Source: Arthrobacter ruber (GTDB taxonomy: Bacteria; Actinomycetota; Actinomycetes; Actinomycetales; Micrococcaceae). From it: a stretch of DNA of 64,000 bases. Below, in pieces: positions 17,801 to 25,500 of the stretch (position 1 is the first letter of the stretch; each line of letters opens with the position of its first letter). The notes beneath the pieces are model-generated. The model had not been told where the DNA came from. It saw only the letters and a list, made by a program, of their open reading frames with translations, and did no database searches. The position numbers were made by a program, and so were the translations under genes. The DNA is taken from positions 253,114-317,113 of the forward strand of contig NZ_PPTH01000016.1 in assembly GCF_002954225.1 (NCBI RefSeq), written 5' to 3'.

Positions 17801-18598
17801 CGACGCGCACAGTGCCCGCGAACTCCGGTGCAGTTCCTCGCGGAGGGCGTCCGGCAGATCCGGTGCGGGCGCTTCCTCGAGCACCTTCTGGTGGCGGCGC
17901 TGCAGGGAGCAGTCGCGATCGCCGAGGCTGACCACGCGGCCCTCGCCGTCGCCGAACACCTGGACCTCGACGTGGCGGGCATTCTCCACGTAGCGCTCGG
18001 CGAAGACGCCGGCGGTGCCGAAGCTGGCTCCGGCGAGCCGGGCGACGCGCGGGAAGCTCTCGGCGAGCTCCTCCTCGGTGCGGCAGACGGTCATGCCGAT
18101 GCCGCCTCCGCCGCCGGTCGCCTTGAGCATGAGCGGGTAGCCGATGGCCTGTCCGGCTGCGAGCGCATCGTCGACCCCGTCGAGCAGGCCCGAGCCCGCG
18201 ATCATGGGGACGCCGGCGGCGGATGCGGCGTCACGGGCGGTGTGCTTGGTGCCGAAGGTGCGGAGCTGCCCGGGCGTGGGTCCCACGAACACGAGTCCGG
18301 CGGCTTCCACGGCCTCCGCGAAGTCCGCGTCCTCGGACAGGAAGCCGTAGCCGGGGTGGATGGCGCCGGCGCCGGTGGAGGCCGCGGCGGCCAGTAGCGC
18401 ATCGACGCGGAGGTAGGACTCCTTGGCCGGTGCCGGGCCGAGGAGCACGGCCTCGTCGGCGAGCCGGACGTGCCGGGCGCCGCGGTCCGCCTCGGAGAAC
18501 ACGGCAACGGTGCGCAGGCCGAGCTTGCGGGCCGATTCGATGATGCGGCAGGCGATCTCGCCGCGGTTGGCCACCAGCAGGGTGTCGAAGCGGTTCAT
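14894..18598 (-). CDS. Biotin-dependent urea/guanidine carboxylase
   Basis: 1234 residues from ATG 18598; the longer open frame upstream runs through the preceding gene. Domains in order: biotin carboxylase (1 to about 450; VANRGEIACRIIESARKLG at the start, KATGGGGGIGMTV in the ATP grasp), a KipA/AHS2-like domain (ERPGLQTSVQDWPGRTSLWQ near 455), a KipI/AHS1-like domain (near 790-1000), and a biotinyl domain with SLEAMKMETVL near 1180. Carboxylates urea or guanidine with ATP and bicarbonate. The two associated proteins encoded upstream favour guanidine. Confidence 0.9.
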   Translation of the reverse strand: MNRFDTLLVANRGEIACRIIESARKLGLRTVAVFSEADRGARHVRLADEAVLLGPAPAKESYLRVDALLAAAASTGAGAIHPGYGFLSEDADFAEAVEAAGLVFVGPTPGQLRTFGTKHTARDAASAAGVPMIAGSGLLDGVDDALAAGQAIGYPLMLKATGGGGGIGMTVCRTEEELAESFPRVARLAGASFGTAGVFAERYVENARHVEVQVFGDGEGRVVSLGDRDCSLQRRHQKVLEEAPAPDLPDALREELHRSSRALCASLGYRSAGTVEFVYDSARQEASFLEVNARLQVEHPVTESITGVDLVEWMLRLAQGGPDAAAVLAGVPDSVPVSGYAVEARVYAEDPARGFQPSAGTITNAAYPEADHVRVDTWAETGSEVSTNYDPLLAKIITSGSSRDEAFDRLAGALAGTRIDGIETNLGMLRAVSTLDVVRAAGHSTSTLDTVGDPEPRITVERPGLQTSVQDWPGRTSLWQVGVPPSGPMDDLSFRLGNRALGNEEGAPGLEFTMTGPSLTFSHETTLCVTGAEVRLTVDGVDAAAWEPITVPAGGTLDVGTAEGPGLRGYILFEGGLDIPLYLGSASTFTLGQFGGHAGRVLRTGDVLRAVPTAPPAGAAAPVPLDARPALTTRWELTVVEGPHGAPEFFQREDIDELFATDYEVHFNSARTGVRLIGPKPRWARNDGGEAGLHPSNIHDTAYSVGALDFTGDTPILLGPDGPSLGGFVCPVTVVTADRWKLGQLRPGDTVRFVPIRAVQAPSIRDLGPGRQLIQDAPDPTGKGSAAGLLLGRGDGDDGVLARMGEEPGRPAVTYRRSGDDNLLVEYGDMVLDLGLRARVHALHQAVEQMRLPGVVDLTPGIRSLQVKVDPSVLSTRRLLQVVQDVEGALPASSELVVPSRSVRLPLSWDDPATREAIERYMAGVRDDAPWCPWNIEFIRRINGLDSVDEVFDTVFDAEYLVLGLGDVYLGAPVATPLDPRHRLVTTKYNPARTWTPENAVGIGGAYMCIYGMEGPGGYQFVGRTTQVWSRYADSAPFQAGSPWLLRFFDRISWYPVGPEELMDLRADIAAGRGRGVEIEEGTFSLAEHERFLADNSASIAEFRVRQSAAFSIERQAWADAGEFDRADAAAAVVPASEDLVVPDGASLVPAPFAASVWKVDVAVGDTVLKGQALISLEAMKMETVLTAPCDGTVLQVLPLAGSQVVAGEALVVLGASPEPGQDSGSRQTEEVAA

Positions 18599-19260
18599 GC
18601 GGCAGTCTCCGGGCGTGTGACGATCATGCGGACGGGCGTGGGGTTGAAGCCGTTGCAGGGGTTGTTGACCTGCGGGCAGTTCGAGACGAGCACGAGGGTG
18701 TCCACCTCGGCCCGGAGGGCGACGCGCTTGCCGGGAGCGGAGAGGCCGTCGACGATCCCGAGGGCGCCGTCGGGATCGACGGGCACGTTCATGAACCAGT
18801 TGATGTTGGAGACGAGGTCCCGCTTGCCGAGTCCCCAGCGGGAGCCCTCGATGAGGAAGTTCTCCACGCAGGCGTGCTGTTCGCGCGTGTGCTGGCCGTA
18901 CCGGAGGGTGTTGGACTCCTGCGAGCAGGCGCCGCCGATGGTGTCGTGCACGCCCACCTCGTCCGCGACCACCGTCATGAGGGCGAGGCCCGTGTCCGCG
19001 CGGAGCGCGGAGCCGGTGGTGAGGACGATGGAGCGCTGCTGGGCGATGGTGACCGGTGCGGAGTACCGGACGGTGGTGTCCGCGGCGGCGTAGAGGAGGC
19101 AGTCGACCGCCTGGTTGCCGTCGAGGTCCACCATGGTGAGGACGTCGCCCGCGGCGACGACGGCGGACCACGGCCCGCGTGCCTCGACGTACTCGTCGAG
19201 GACGACGGCACCGGGTACGAGGGCGATGCTGTCCGCCGGCTGCGAGAGGGTGGTGGTCAT
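18595..19260 (-). CDS. Carboxylase-associated protein 2 (DUF1989); probable carboxyguanidine deiminase subunit
   Basis: 221 residues from ATG 19260. It has family features VLDEYVEARGPWSAVVAAGD, DGNQAVDCLLYAA, HDTIGGACSQESNTLRYG and NCPQVNNPCNGFNPTPVR. This DUF1989 family was named urea amidolyase-associated. Published work on guanidine metabolism showed that such pairs (CgdA/CgdB) release ammonia from carboxyguanidine to give allophanate. It has ATGA overlaps at both ends, so it is tightly coupled to the first associated protein and the carboxylase. The assignment to a specific subunit is not made. Confidence 0.85.
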   Translation of the reverse strand: MTTTLSQPADSIALVPGAVVLDEYVEARGPWSAVVAAGDVLTMVDLDGNQAVDCLLYAAADTTVRYSAPVTIAQQRSIVLTTGSALRADTGLALMTVVADEVGVHDTIGGACSQESNTLRYGQHTREQHACVENFLIEGSRWGLGKRDLVSNINWFMNVPVDPDGALGIVDGLSAPGKRVALRAEVDTLVLVSNCPQVNNPCNGFNPTPVRMIVTRPETAA

Positions 19261-20132
19261 CGGGTGCTCCTTGCGGCGAGATCGTGCTCGGTGTTGTTCA
19301 GGGCCTGGAGGTGTTCGGGCGCCAGCGGCCCGATCAGGCGTCCCTCGGCCAGTGCGGCGAGGTCCCCGGGCGCCCGCCAGGCGGCGATGTCGACGGCGGT
19401 GCCCGTGAACTCGGTGCGCGGGTCGAGCGGGTGTGCCGTGTTGGCCAGCACGACGACGGTGTCCACCTGCAGCAGCAGATCGACGTGTGCTCCCGGGCCC
19501 GCGCTGCCGGTGAAGCGGATACCGCCGTCGGGGTCCACGTGGATGCCCTTGAAGAAGGTCAGCGACGGGGCGACGTCCCTCGGCCCGAGGCCGTTCTTCA
19601 GTGCCCCGAGGGTCAACAGTTCCCGTGCGGAAGGGGAGGCGCTGTGCGCAGTCCCGGCTCCGTACCGTGCCGTGTTCCCGGCCAGCGTGGTGGCGCCGGT
19701 CAGGGCGTCGTGGCTGCCCGAGGTGTCCGCGACGATCGTGGCGAGGACCCGCCCGGCGTCGGACAGGAGGGGGTGCCCGGTGCCGGGGTAGGCCTGCCAC
19801 GGCACCTTGACGGTGTCGGCGGCGTTGAAGCGCTCGTGCGGCGCCCCGGCACGATAGAGGAGGGTGTGCACGCAGGCATCGCCGGTGTCCGTGAGGCGGA
19901 GGCGCGTGCCACGGGCCAGCTGCAGGGTCGTGTAGCGGCCGAAGGCCAGCGTCTCCGACCAGACCAGGCGGTCGGCGGCGCCGTCGGGCAGGGTGCCCGT
20001 GAGCGAGGAGGGTGCGGAGGACACCGGGATGTGGCGCATGGTGTCCGCCGTCCGGGTGTGCTGGGCCCGCGCGTGGGTGCGGGCTCCGGCCGTGGTGGCC
20101 GTACCCGTCGGGGCCTGGGTGGTCTGTGTCAT
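19257..20132 (-). CDS. Carboxylase-associated protein 1 (DUF1989); probable carboxyguanidine deiminase subunit
   Basis: 291 residues, homologous in layout to its neighbour: LAFGRYTTLQLARGTRLRLTD, DACVHTLLYRAGAPHERFNAADT, GSHDALTGATTLAGNTARYG and GPRDVAPSLTFFKGIHVDPDGG. The first 45 residues are Thr/Ala-rich and could be untranslated: an internal ATG lies about 31 residues in. The cysteines and asparagines of the partner's C-terminal motif are absent, so the two subunits probably play different roles in one complex. It lies 55 bases after the permease gene. Confidence 0.83.
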   Translation of the reverse strand: MTQTTQAPTGTATTAGARTHARAQHTRTADTMRHIPVSSAPSSLTGTLPDGAADRLVWSETLAFGRYTTLQLARGTRLRLTDTGDACVHTLLYRAGAPHERFNAADTVKVPWQAYPGTGHPLLSDAGRVLATIVADTSGSHDALTGATTLAGNTARYGAGTAHSASPSARELLTLGALKNGLGPRDVAPSLTFFKGIHVDPDGGIRFTGSAGPGAHVDLLLQVDTVVVLANTAHPLDPRTEFTGTAVDIAAWRAPGDLAALAEGRLIGPLAPEHLQALNNTEHDLAARSTR

Positions 20133-20187
20133 GGCGATCCTGTCGGTTCTGTCGGTTCTGTCGGCGGCAACGGGTGCTGCAGGGCTG

Positions 20188-21684
20188 CTAGGAGGCCCTG
20201 GCCGCGATGCTCCGGCGGACCCAGAGACCCAGGAGCAGCACGATGGCGACCATGAGCGGGGCGGAGTAGAGGAGGATCCCGTTCTCGCCGGCGGGGTCGT
20301 ACACCTCCGGGCGGGGCCATGCCAGGTTGACCACCATGACGGCGCCGTAGAGGACGGCGAGCACGTTCACCGGCAGGCCCCAGCGGCCCAGGGAGAAGAG
20401 GCCGGACGGCATGGTCTGCCCCACGCGGTCCCAGTCCCCGCGGAGCCGGTTGAGCAGCTGCGGGACGGTGACGAGCAGGTAGGCGATGTACACCATGACG
20501 ATGCAGACGCTGGTCAGCGTGGTGAAGAGGGCGGCATTCCCCACGTTGATGGCCAGGACGCCGACGGCGAGGGCACCGATGGCGACGGACGGCCACATCG
20601 GGGTCCCGCGGCGGGGGTGGACGGTGGAGAGCAGCCGGGAGGCAGGGAGCTTGCCGTCACGCGCCATCGAGAAGACCAGGCGCGACCCGGCGGTCTGGAT
20701 GGCCAGGGTGCAGACGAAGATCGCGACGGCGACGTCGACCAGGAGCACCTTGCCCCAGAAGGTCCCGAGCACCGCGGTCAGGACGTAGGGCAGGCCCTCG
20801 GTGGCGAGGCGGCCGTCGTCGAGGCTGGGTGCGGCCATCAGGGCGGTGACGATCATGAGCGCTCCGCCGATGCCGGAGATCGCGAGCGCGGAGATGATGG
20901 TCCGCGGGGCGGTGCGGCGAGGATCCCGGGTCTCCTCGGACAGTTCGCCTGCCGAGTTGAAACCCACCATGACGTAGGCGGCCATGAGGCCGGAGACCAG
21001 GAACGCGCCCACGGCGCCGAGCTCCGAGGTCTGCAGCACGGTGGTGTCCAGGACGACGTCGGGCCCGCGTTGTGCCGCGGTGATCAGGGCGAGGACGACG
21101 GCGACGACCCCGATGATCTCGCAGGTCACGCCGATCGAATTCACGTGCGCCATGAGCCGGACACCCACGACGTTGATGACGGTGGTCGCCACCAGGAGGA
21201 TGGCGCCGAGGACGACGGCATTGGCGGCGCCCGTGACGGTGTTGAGGGCAGGATCACCGCCGACGAGTTGGAACCCGCTCCACAACTGGGGCAGCACGAC
21301 CTGGAGGGCGATGGCTGCAGCGGCGGCGGTGACCACCTGGGCGATCGCCATGAACCAGCCGGCGAACCACCCCACGGTCTCTCCTCCCACACGTCGCGCC
21401 CACTGATAGACCGCACCGGACAGCGGATACCGTGCGGCCAGTTCGGCGAAGTTGAGGGCCACGAGCAGCTGGCCGACGAGGACGATGGGCCAGGTCCAGA
21501 AGAACGCCGGTCCGGCGAAGGAGTAGCCGAAGGCGAAGAGCTGGAAGATCGTGGTGAGGATGGAGACGAAGGAGAAGCCTGCCGCGAAGGAGGCGTATCG
21601 CCCCAGCTTGCGGTGCAGGGATGGTTCGTACCCGAGGGAGGTGAGGTCGGCGTCGTCCGCGTGGGTCGAGAGTGGAATCGTCAT
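20188..21684 (-). CDS. APC-family amino acid/amine permease, likely for guanidine or urea
   Basis: 498 residues and about 12 membrane segments. The N-terminal FAAGFSFVSILTTIFQLFAFGY and GPAFFWTWPIVLVGQLLVALNFAELAARYPLSGAVYQW segments match the APC amino acid/choline/GABA permease group; the loop GELSEETRDPRRTAPRTI is also typical. First gene of the operon, transcribed away from a TetR gene. Carriers of this type are recurrent first genes of carboxylase/allophanate hydrolase operons, so uptake of the nitrogen substrate is the likely role. Confidence 0.88.
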   Translation of the reverse strand: MTIPLSTHADDADLTSLGYEPSLHRKLGRYASFAAGFSFVSILTTIFQLFAFGYSFAGPAFFWTWPIVLVGQLLVALNFAELAARYPLSGAVYQWARRVGGETVGWFAGWFMAIAQVVTAAAAAIALQVVLPQLWSGFQLVGGDPALNTVTGAANAVVLGAILLVATTVINVVGVRLMAHVNSIGVTCEIIGVVAVVLALITAAQRGPDVVLDTTVLQTSELGAVGAFLVSGLMAAYVMVGFNSAGELSEETRDPRRTAPRTIISALAISGIGGALMIVTALMAAPSLDDGRLATEGLPYVLTAVLGTFWGKVLLVDVAVAIFVCTLAIQTAGSRLVFSMARDGKLPASRLLSTVHPRRGTPMWPSVAIGALAVGVLAINVGNAALFTTLTSVCIVMVYIAYLLVTVPQLLNRLRGDWDRVGQTMPSGLFSLGRWGLPVNVLAVLYGAVMVVNLAWPRPEVYDPAGENGILLYSAPLMVAIVLLLGLWVRRSIAARAS

Positions 21685-21737
21685 CTGTGTCTCCGGGCTC
21701 GGAACGGGTGGGTGCCGGCGGAGAGGTGTCGATACCC

Positions 21738-21750
21738 CCGGTAATACCGG
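21738..21750. promoter_or_regulatory. Palindrome in the TetR/permease intergenic region
   Basis: CCGGTA-A-TACCGG, a perfect 6+1+6 inverted repeat 54 bases before the permease start and 147 before the TetR start. Size and symmetry suit a TetR dimer. A TGTCGACA-like motif (CTGTCGACAG, 21856-21865) closer to the TetR start is another candidate. Confidence 0.5.
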
Positions 21751-21896
21751 TCACTTGATAGTTTTCCGCCCCTAGGTCCCGCACGGGTTTCACTCGCGTG
21801 AAGAACTCATGAGGAGGACGTTTCGGTGATGTTTCGCGCCTCCCGGGAGGGAGCGCTGTCGACAGGGACCTTCGTTGCGTGGTGTAAGAATGAGGC

Positions 21897-22652
21897 GTGA
21901 CATTGGCCGGACCGGGACGACCCCGCGCGCAACAGTCGATCCGCCCCGGAGCGACGGCCCGCGAGGAGATCCTCGACGCGGCGGCGGAGCTCTTCACCAC
22001 GCAGGGCTACGCCGCAACCTCCACCCGTGCCATCGCGGACGCCGTCGGTATCCGCCAGTCCTCCCTGTACCACCACTTCGCCACCAAGGACGACATCCTC
22101 GAGGCACTCCTGACCGGGACGGTGGCGGAGGGATTGTCCTTCGCCAGGGCGGTATGCGCTACCACGGGAACCGCCGCGGACGATCCGTCCCCAGCGGTTC
22201 GACTCCACGCCGTGGCACTGTTCGACGGGACCCAGTTGTGCAGCGGCCCGTGGAACGTGGGCATCCTCTACCACCTGCCCGAGGCCAAGAATCCGCGGTT
22301 CAACGATTTCCTCGCGGCCCGGGCGGAGTTGCGGGGCCTCTACCGTCGGCTCGGCTCAGCCGTGGTACCTCACCCGTTGTGGCCCGAAGACCCTCAGCAC
22401 CACGGCGAGATAGCCTTCCGCCTGGTCGAATCCCTCATCAGCCTCCGGGCCGACGGCCTGGTGACACCGGGTTCGCCGGTCCAGGTGGCCGACGCAGCAC
22501 TGGCGCTCTGCGGCGCCGCGGAATATCTGGCAGCTGTCCGTAGCGGAAGCTTCGCCCTCATCAGCAGGCTGGAGCGGGACCTGCCTTCACGCTCGTTCGG
22601 CGAACGGGCCTCGGACGTGCACCGCTCATTTGATCAGCGCACGAACCGTTAG
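21897..22652 (+). CDS. TetR/AcrR-family regulator
   Basis: 251 residues from GTG 21897. The first 25 residues are disordered; the HTH reads AREEILDAAAELFTTQGYAATSTRAIADAVGIRQSSLYHHFATKDDILEALL near 27-77, in which GIRQSSLYHHF is the recognition helix. The long C-terminal domain is unlike any I can name. Divergent from the guanidine/urea operon by about 210 bases, so it probably represses it. The inducer may be the substrate or a nitrogen signal; nothing in the sequence decides this. Confidence 0.88.
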   Translation: MTLAGPGRPRAQQSIRPGATAREEILDAAAELFTTQGYAATSTRAIADAVGIRQSSLYHHFATKDDILEALLTGTVAEGLSFARAVCATTGTAADDPSPAVRLHAVALFDGTQLCSGPWNVGILYHLPEAKNPRFNDFLAARAELRGLYRRLGSAVVPHPLWPEDPQHHGEIAFRLVESLISLRADGLVTPGSPVQVADAALALCGAAEYLAAVRSGSFALISRLERDLPSRSFGERASDVHRSFDQRTNR

Positions 22653-22695
22653 TACCCTAATCATAGGTACTCCGCTCGCGTCCGAAGGAACAATC

Positions 22696-22908
22696 ATGGC
22701 CAAGAAGCCGCCATTCGCACACCGTTTCATGAGAGCGACCAACAAGCTGCAGATGTTCTTCGGTCCGGCAGCTCGTGGCACGACCACCGGCGAGGTGGTG
22801 TACCGCAACGATGCCGCCCAGCAGGGGCGTCAGGACGAGTTGCAGCAGTGGCAGGTCGTCCGCAACGCCGACGGCTCGACCTACCTCACCACCCGCACTC
22901 CTGAGTGA
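22696..22908 (+). CDS. Small conserved-looking protein, function unknown
   Basis: 70 residues from ATG 22696 (GAAGGA ribosome-binding site). Basic N-terminus MAKKPPFAHRFMRATNKLQ, then a hydrophobic patch MFFGPAARG and a C-terminal half rich in Gln/Asp, WQVVRNADGSTYLTTR. No signal peptide or membrane helix. The stop overlaps the GTG start of the OhrR-like gene (GTGA), so the two are translationally coupled. I do not recognise a family; coupling with a redox-type MarR gene is the only functional hint. Confidence 0.7.
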   Translation: MAKKPPFAHRFMRATNKLQMFFGPAARGTTTGEVVYRNDAAQQGRQDELQQWQVVRNADGSTYLTTRTPE

Positions 22909-23396
22909 GCCCCGCATTGGCCACGGTCACTCGCCCTGTCCTCCCTGCAGACATCTCTGATGAGCCGACGGGCAACGAACTGCTCCTGGAACAGCAGCTC
23001 TGCTTCGCCCTGTCAGTCGCATCGCGCAACGTCGTGAACTCCTACCGGCCGGTGCTCCAGGAACTGAATCTGACCCACCCGCAGTACCTGGTCATGCTCG
23101 CGCTCTGGGAACGCCACCCGCGGACCGTGAAGTCGCTCAGTGAGGATCTCCTCATGGAATCGGCGACCCTCTCCCCCATGCTCAAGCGCCTCGAGGCGCT
23201 GGGATTCGTCACGCGGCAACGCGCTGAGGGCGATGAGCGTGCGCTGGCCGTCAGCCTGACCGAGGCCGGTACCGCCCTGCGCGAACGTGCCCTGTCCGTG
23301 CCCGGCACGATGATGAGGCGCCTGAATCTCTCCCGGGAGGACGTGCAGGAGCTCAACCGGACCATGCGGGCTCTGATCGCTGCTACAGCGTCGTAG
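22905..23396 (+). CDS. MarR-family regulator of the OhrR type
   Basis: 163 residues. The segment LLLEQQLCFALSVASRNVVNSYRPVLQELNLTHPQYLVML carries the single N-terminal cysteine (about residue 38) and tyrosine arrangement of organic-peroxide sensors, followed by the winged helix SLSEDLLMESATLSPMLKRLEALGFVTRQR. One-cysteine OhrR proteins lose DNA binding when this Cys is oxidised. No ohr peroxidase gene is adjacent, so the target may be itself, the 70-residue gene, or a distant gene. Confidence 0.85.
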   Translation: MSPALATVTRPVLPADISDEPTGNELLLEQQLCFALSVASRNVVNSYRPVLQELNLTHPQYLVMLALWERHPRTVKSLSEDLLMESATLSPMLKRLEALGFVTRQRAEGDERALAVSLTEAGTALRERALSVPGTMMRRLNLSREDVQELNRTMRALIAATAS

Positions 23397-23418
23397 CAGG
23401 ACTGCGGCTGGCGAGTGT

Positions 23419-23751
23419 TCAGTCGCGGTTGATGCCGGCCGAGCCGGCGATCACGGAGGGCAGGAAGCCGGGGTAGGCCTTTTCCAGGTCCTCGGTCCGG
23501 AGCACGTTCATCCTCGAGGTGCCGATGTAGTACTGGTGCAGGACGCCGGCCTGGCGGAGAGCGGTGAAGTGGTGGGTGGCCGTTGACGCCTTGACGGGCA
23601 GGTCGATGGCTCCGCAGCTGATTGCTTCCAAGGCTTCGGCCAGTTGTCTCAGGATGCTGAGCCGTACGGGATCAGCGACGGCGGAGAGCACCTTGACGAA
23701 GTCGAAGTCCTCGACGTCGGGTTCGTCCGTCACCTCGGTCACTCGTGCCAT
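23419..23751 (-). CDS. ArsR-family HTH regulator
   Basis: 110 residues from ATG 23751 (GGAACGGA site); the longer frame has an Arg-rich, non-protein-like N-terminus. Core reads DFVKVLSAVADPVRLSILRQLAEAL and STATHHFTALRQAGVLHQYYIGTSRMNVL, a winged helix. The metal-binding ELCVC motif of ArsR/SmtB is missing; only one cysteine (ISCGAIDL) is near helix 3, so a metal sensor is unlikely. It sits about 190 bases downstream of the MFS gene on the same strand and may control it. Confidence 0.83.
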   Translation of the reverse strand: MARVTEVTDEPDVEDFDFVKVLSAVADPVRLSILRQLAEALEAISCGAIDLPVKASTATHHFTALRQAGVLHQYYIGTSRMNVLRTEDLEKAYPGFLPSVIAGSAGINRD

Positions 23752-23939
23752 GTCCGTTCCTCCGTTCAGCCATCGATCGTACAGCGCCGTTCCCCGAACT
23801 TGCCGGGAGCCGGCAATCCGACGACGGCGACCATTCCGCCCCCGCGGGCGGCACGGATCGAGTCTTCGAGTCCATCGCCGCCGACGGAGCGCTCCGTCAC
23901 CCCGGCGCCCACAGCGGCGCACGCCATCCGCTCCCTGAG

Positions 23940-25190
23940 TCAGGTGGTGCGACGACGCCGGTCTGTTGCACGGATGGAACCGGCGAGCCCGGCAGCGGCG
24001 AACACGACAGTAGCCGCCAGCACGACGCCGATCGGCAACGCCCAGGTGCTGGTGGTGTCATGGACGGCACCGATGAGGGAGGGAGAGGTGGCGCCGATGG
24101 CGTAACCGGCGCCCTGCACCATTGCGGACAGCTGCCGCGCGTGCGTACCGCTCAGTGCCAGCTGCACGACCAGCATGAAGACGATCGTGATGCCGCCGCC
24201 CTGGGCCACACCACCCAGAAGACCCCATGCCAGCCAGCCGGCGGGAGCCAGCAGCAGTCCCAGCGGACAACTGATCCACAGCGCGGCGACCAGGGCGAAC
24301 GTCCTCGGGACACCCAGCCGCTGGGAGAGCAACGGCACCCCGAGCGCGCCGACGACCGCCGCGATCTGGAAGATGGACGAGCTCGTCCCGGCCCGGCCGG
24401 CCGAGTAACCGAGCTCCTGCTCGAGGATGGTCGGCAGCCACGCGGTGAGCCCGTAGTAGGAGAACGCCTGGGCGCCGAAGGTCAGCGCCAGCAGGACGGC
24501 CGAGAGGCTGAGCCAGGTGCGCGGTTTCGCGACCGGGAGCGGGATGCCACCGGTGCCAGGCCCTGCTGCGTCGGCCGCGGATGATTCGACGGCGGGTCTG
24601 AGCGGCCCCCACCGGAAGGCCGATCCGGGCCCGATGGCGATCAGCCACACTGCGGCAGCGGTGACAACGAACCCGATCCACGTCAGTAGTGCTCCACGCC
24701 AGCCGAAGGCGGCGGCCAGAGGGACCGTCGCGAGGGTCGTGATCATCGAGCCCACGTTCAGCGCCGAGGTGTATGCACCCGTGACGATGCCGACACGCCT
24801 GGGCTCGATATCCCGCCGGATGATCACCGGGAGGACCACATTGCCGACGGTGATGAACGCTCCCATGATGATCGTGCCCGCGACCGTGGCTTCCACGCCG
24901 CCGGCCGAGCGCACGATGGAACCGACCCCGACGCCGAGGATGGCCGTCGTCGTGGCGAAGTTCGCGCCCGCTCTCCCGACGAACAGGGACGCGAACGGCG
25001 TCATGAGGGCGAAACACAGGACCGGCAGCGTCGTCAGCAGCCCTGCCTGGGCCGCGCTCAGCGACAGCTCACCGCTGATCTGGCCGGTAATGGGAGCGAC
25101 GGCCACAATCGGCCCCCGAAGGATGAAACCGATGAACACGATGCCCAGCAGAAGAAGAACCGGGAAACGGGATCGGGCAGCGGTATTCAT
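23940..25190 (-). CDS. MFS transporter, CynX/NimT-like
   Basis: 416 residues from ATG 25190. Twelve predicted membrane segments; the start RFPVLLLLGIVFIGFILRGPIVAVAPITGQI and VGRAGANFATT loop fit the cyanate/2-nitroimidazole transporter group. Substrate range of that family is poorly defined, and export is as likely as import. No cyanase or nitroreductase gene is adjacent. The ArsR-like gene follows on the same strand. Confidence 0.82.
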   Translation of the reverse strand: MNTAARSRFPVLLLLGIVFIGFILRGPIVAVAPITGQISGELSLSAAQAGLLTTLPVLCFALMTPFASLFVGRAGANFATTTAILGVGVGSIVRSAGGVEATVAGTIIMGAFITVGNVVLPVIIRRDIEPRRVGIVTGAYTSALNVGSMITTLATVPLAAAFGWRGALLTWIGFVVTAAAVWLIAIGPGSAFRWGPLRPAVESSAADAAGPGTGGIPLPVAKPRTWLSLSAVLLALTFGAQAFSYYGLTAWLPTILEQELGYSAGRAGTSSSIFQIAAVVGALGVPLLSQRLGVPRTFALVAALWISCPLGLLLAPAGWLAWGLLGGVAQGGGITIVFMLVVQLALSGTHARQLSAMVQGAGYAIGATSPSLIGAVHDTTSTWALPIGVVLAATVVFAAAGLAGSIRATDRRRRTT

Positions 25191-25500
25191 CGATCCCACC
25201 GTACGCCGAGAGGGGGCATATTTTGACACGCATCGTACTAAGTGACGTGCGGGAGATCTACTCCTCGACGGTGCCCGGTGCTGACGAGCACTGACACCAT
25301 ATCTCCGAACCTCGCCGTGCAACGGGTCATCCACCATCCACATGACGCTCTTGCGAGAATTAGACGAGCACCGGCGAACATGACGACATCCCACATCTCG
25401 GGAGCTGGATCCTGATCACTTCCGAGCCCCATGCGTCAAGTTGTTCGTCGTGGAACAGGGCCGCAACGTTGTCGAAACGGGCGCCTTCCACGCTGAAGCC
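25191..25500. other. Intergenic region between divergent MFS and ACT-protein genes
   Basis: 310 bases. It presumably contains both promoters. I see only one short hairpin, GTGCT-GACG-AGCAC near 25280, and no strong operator-like repeat or RNA element. Confidence 0.45.

Noticed and set aside
14894..19171. 1425-codon reading of the carboxylase frame
   Set aside because: The extra N-terminal part is an out-of-frame reading of the DUF1989 gene; the true start is ATG 18598, which overlaps that gene's stop and begins the biotin carboxylase domain.
21685..21840. Possible guanidine-I (ykkC) riboswitch in the permease leader
   Set aside because: Only short matches (CTAGGG and GCCCGGAGA on the minus strand) are present; the conserved CUGGUCCGAGAG and GGGACAAAAG core segments are absent. 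A covariance search would decide.
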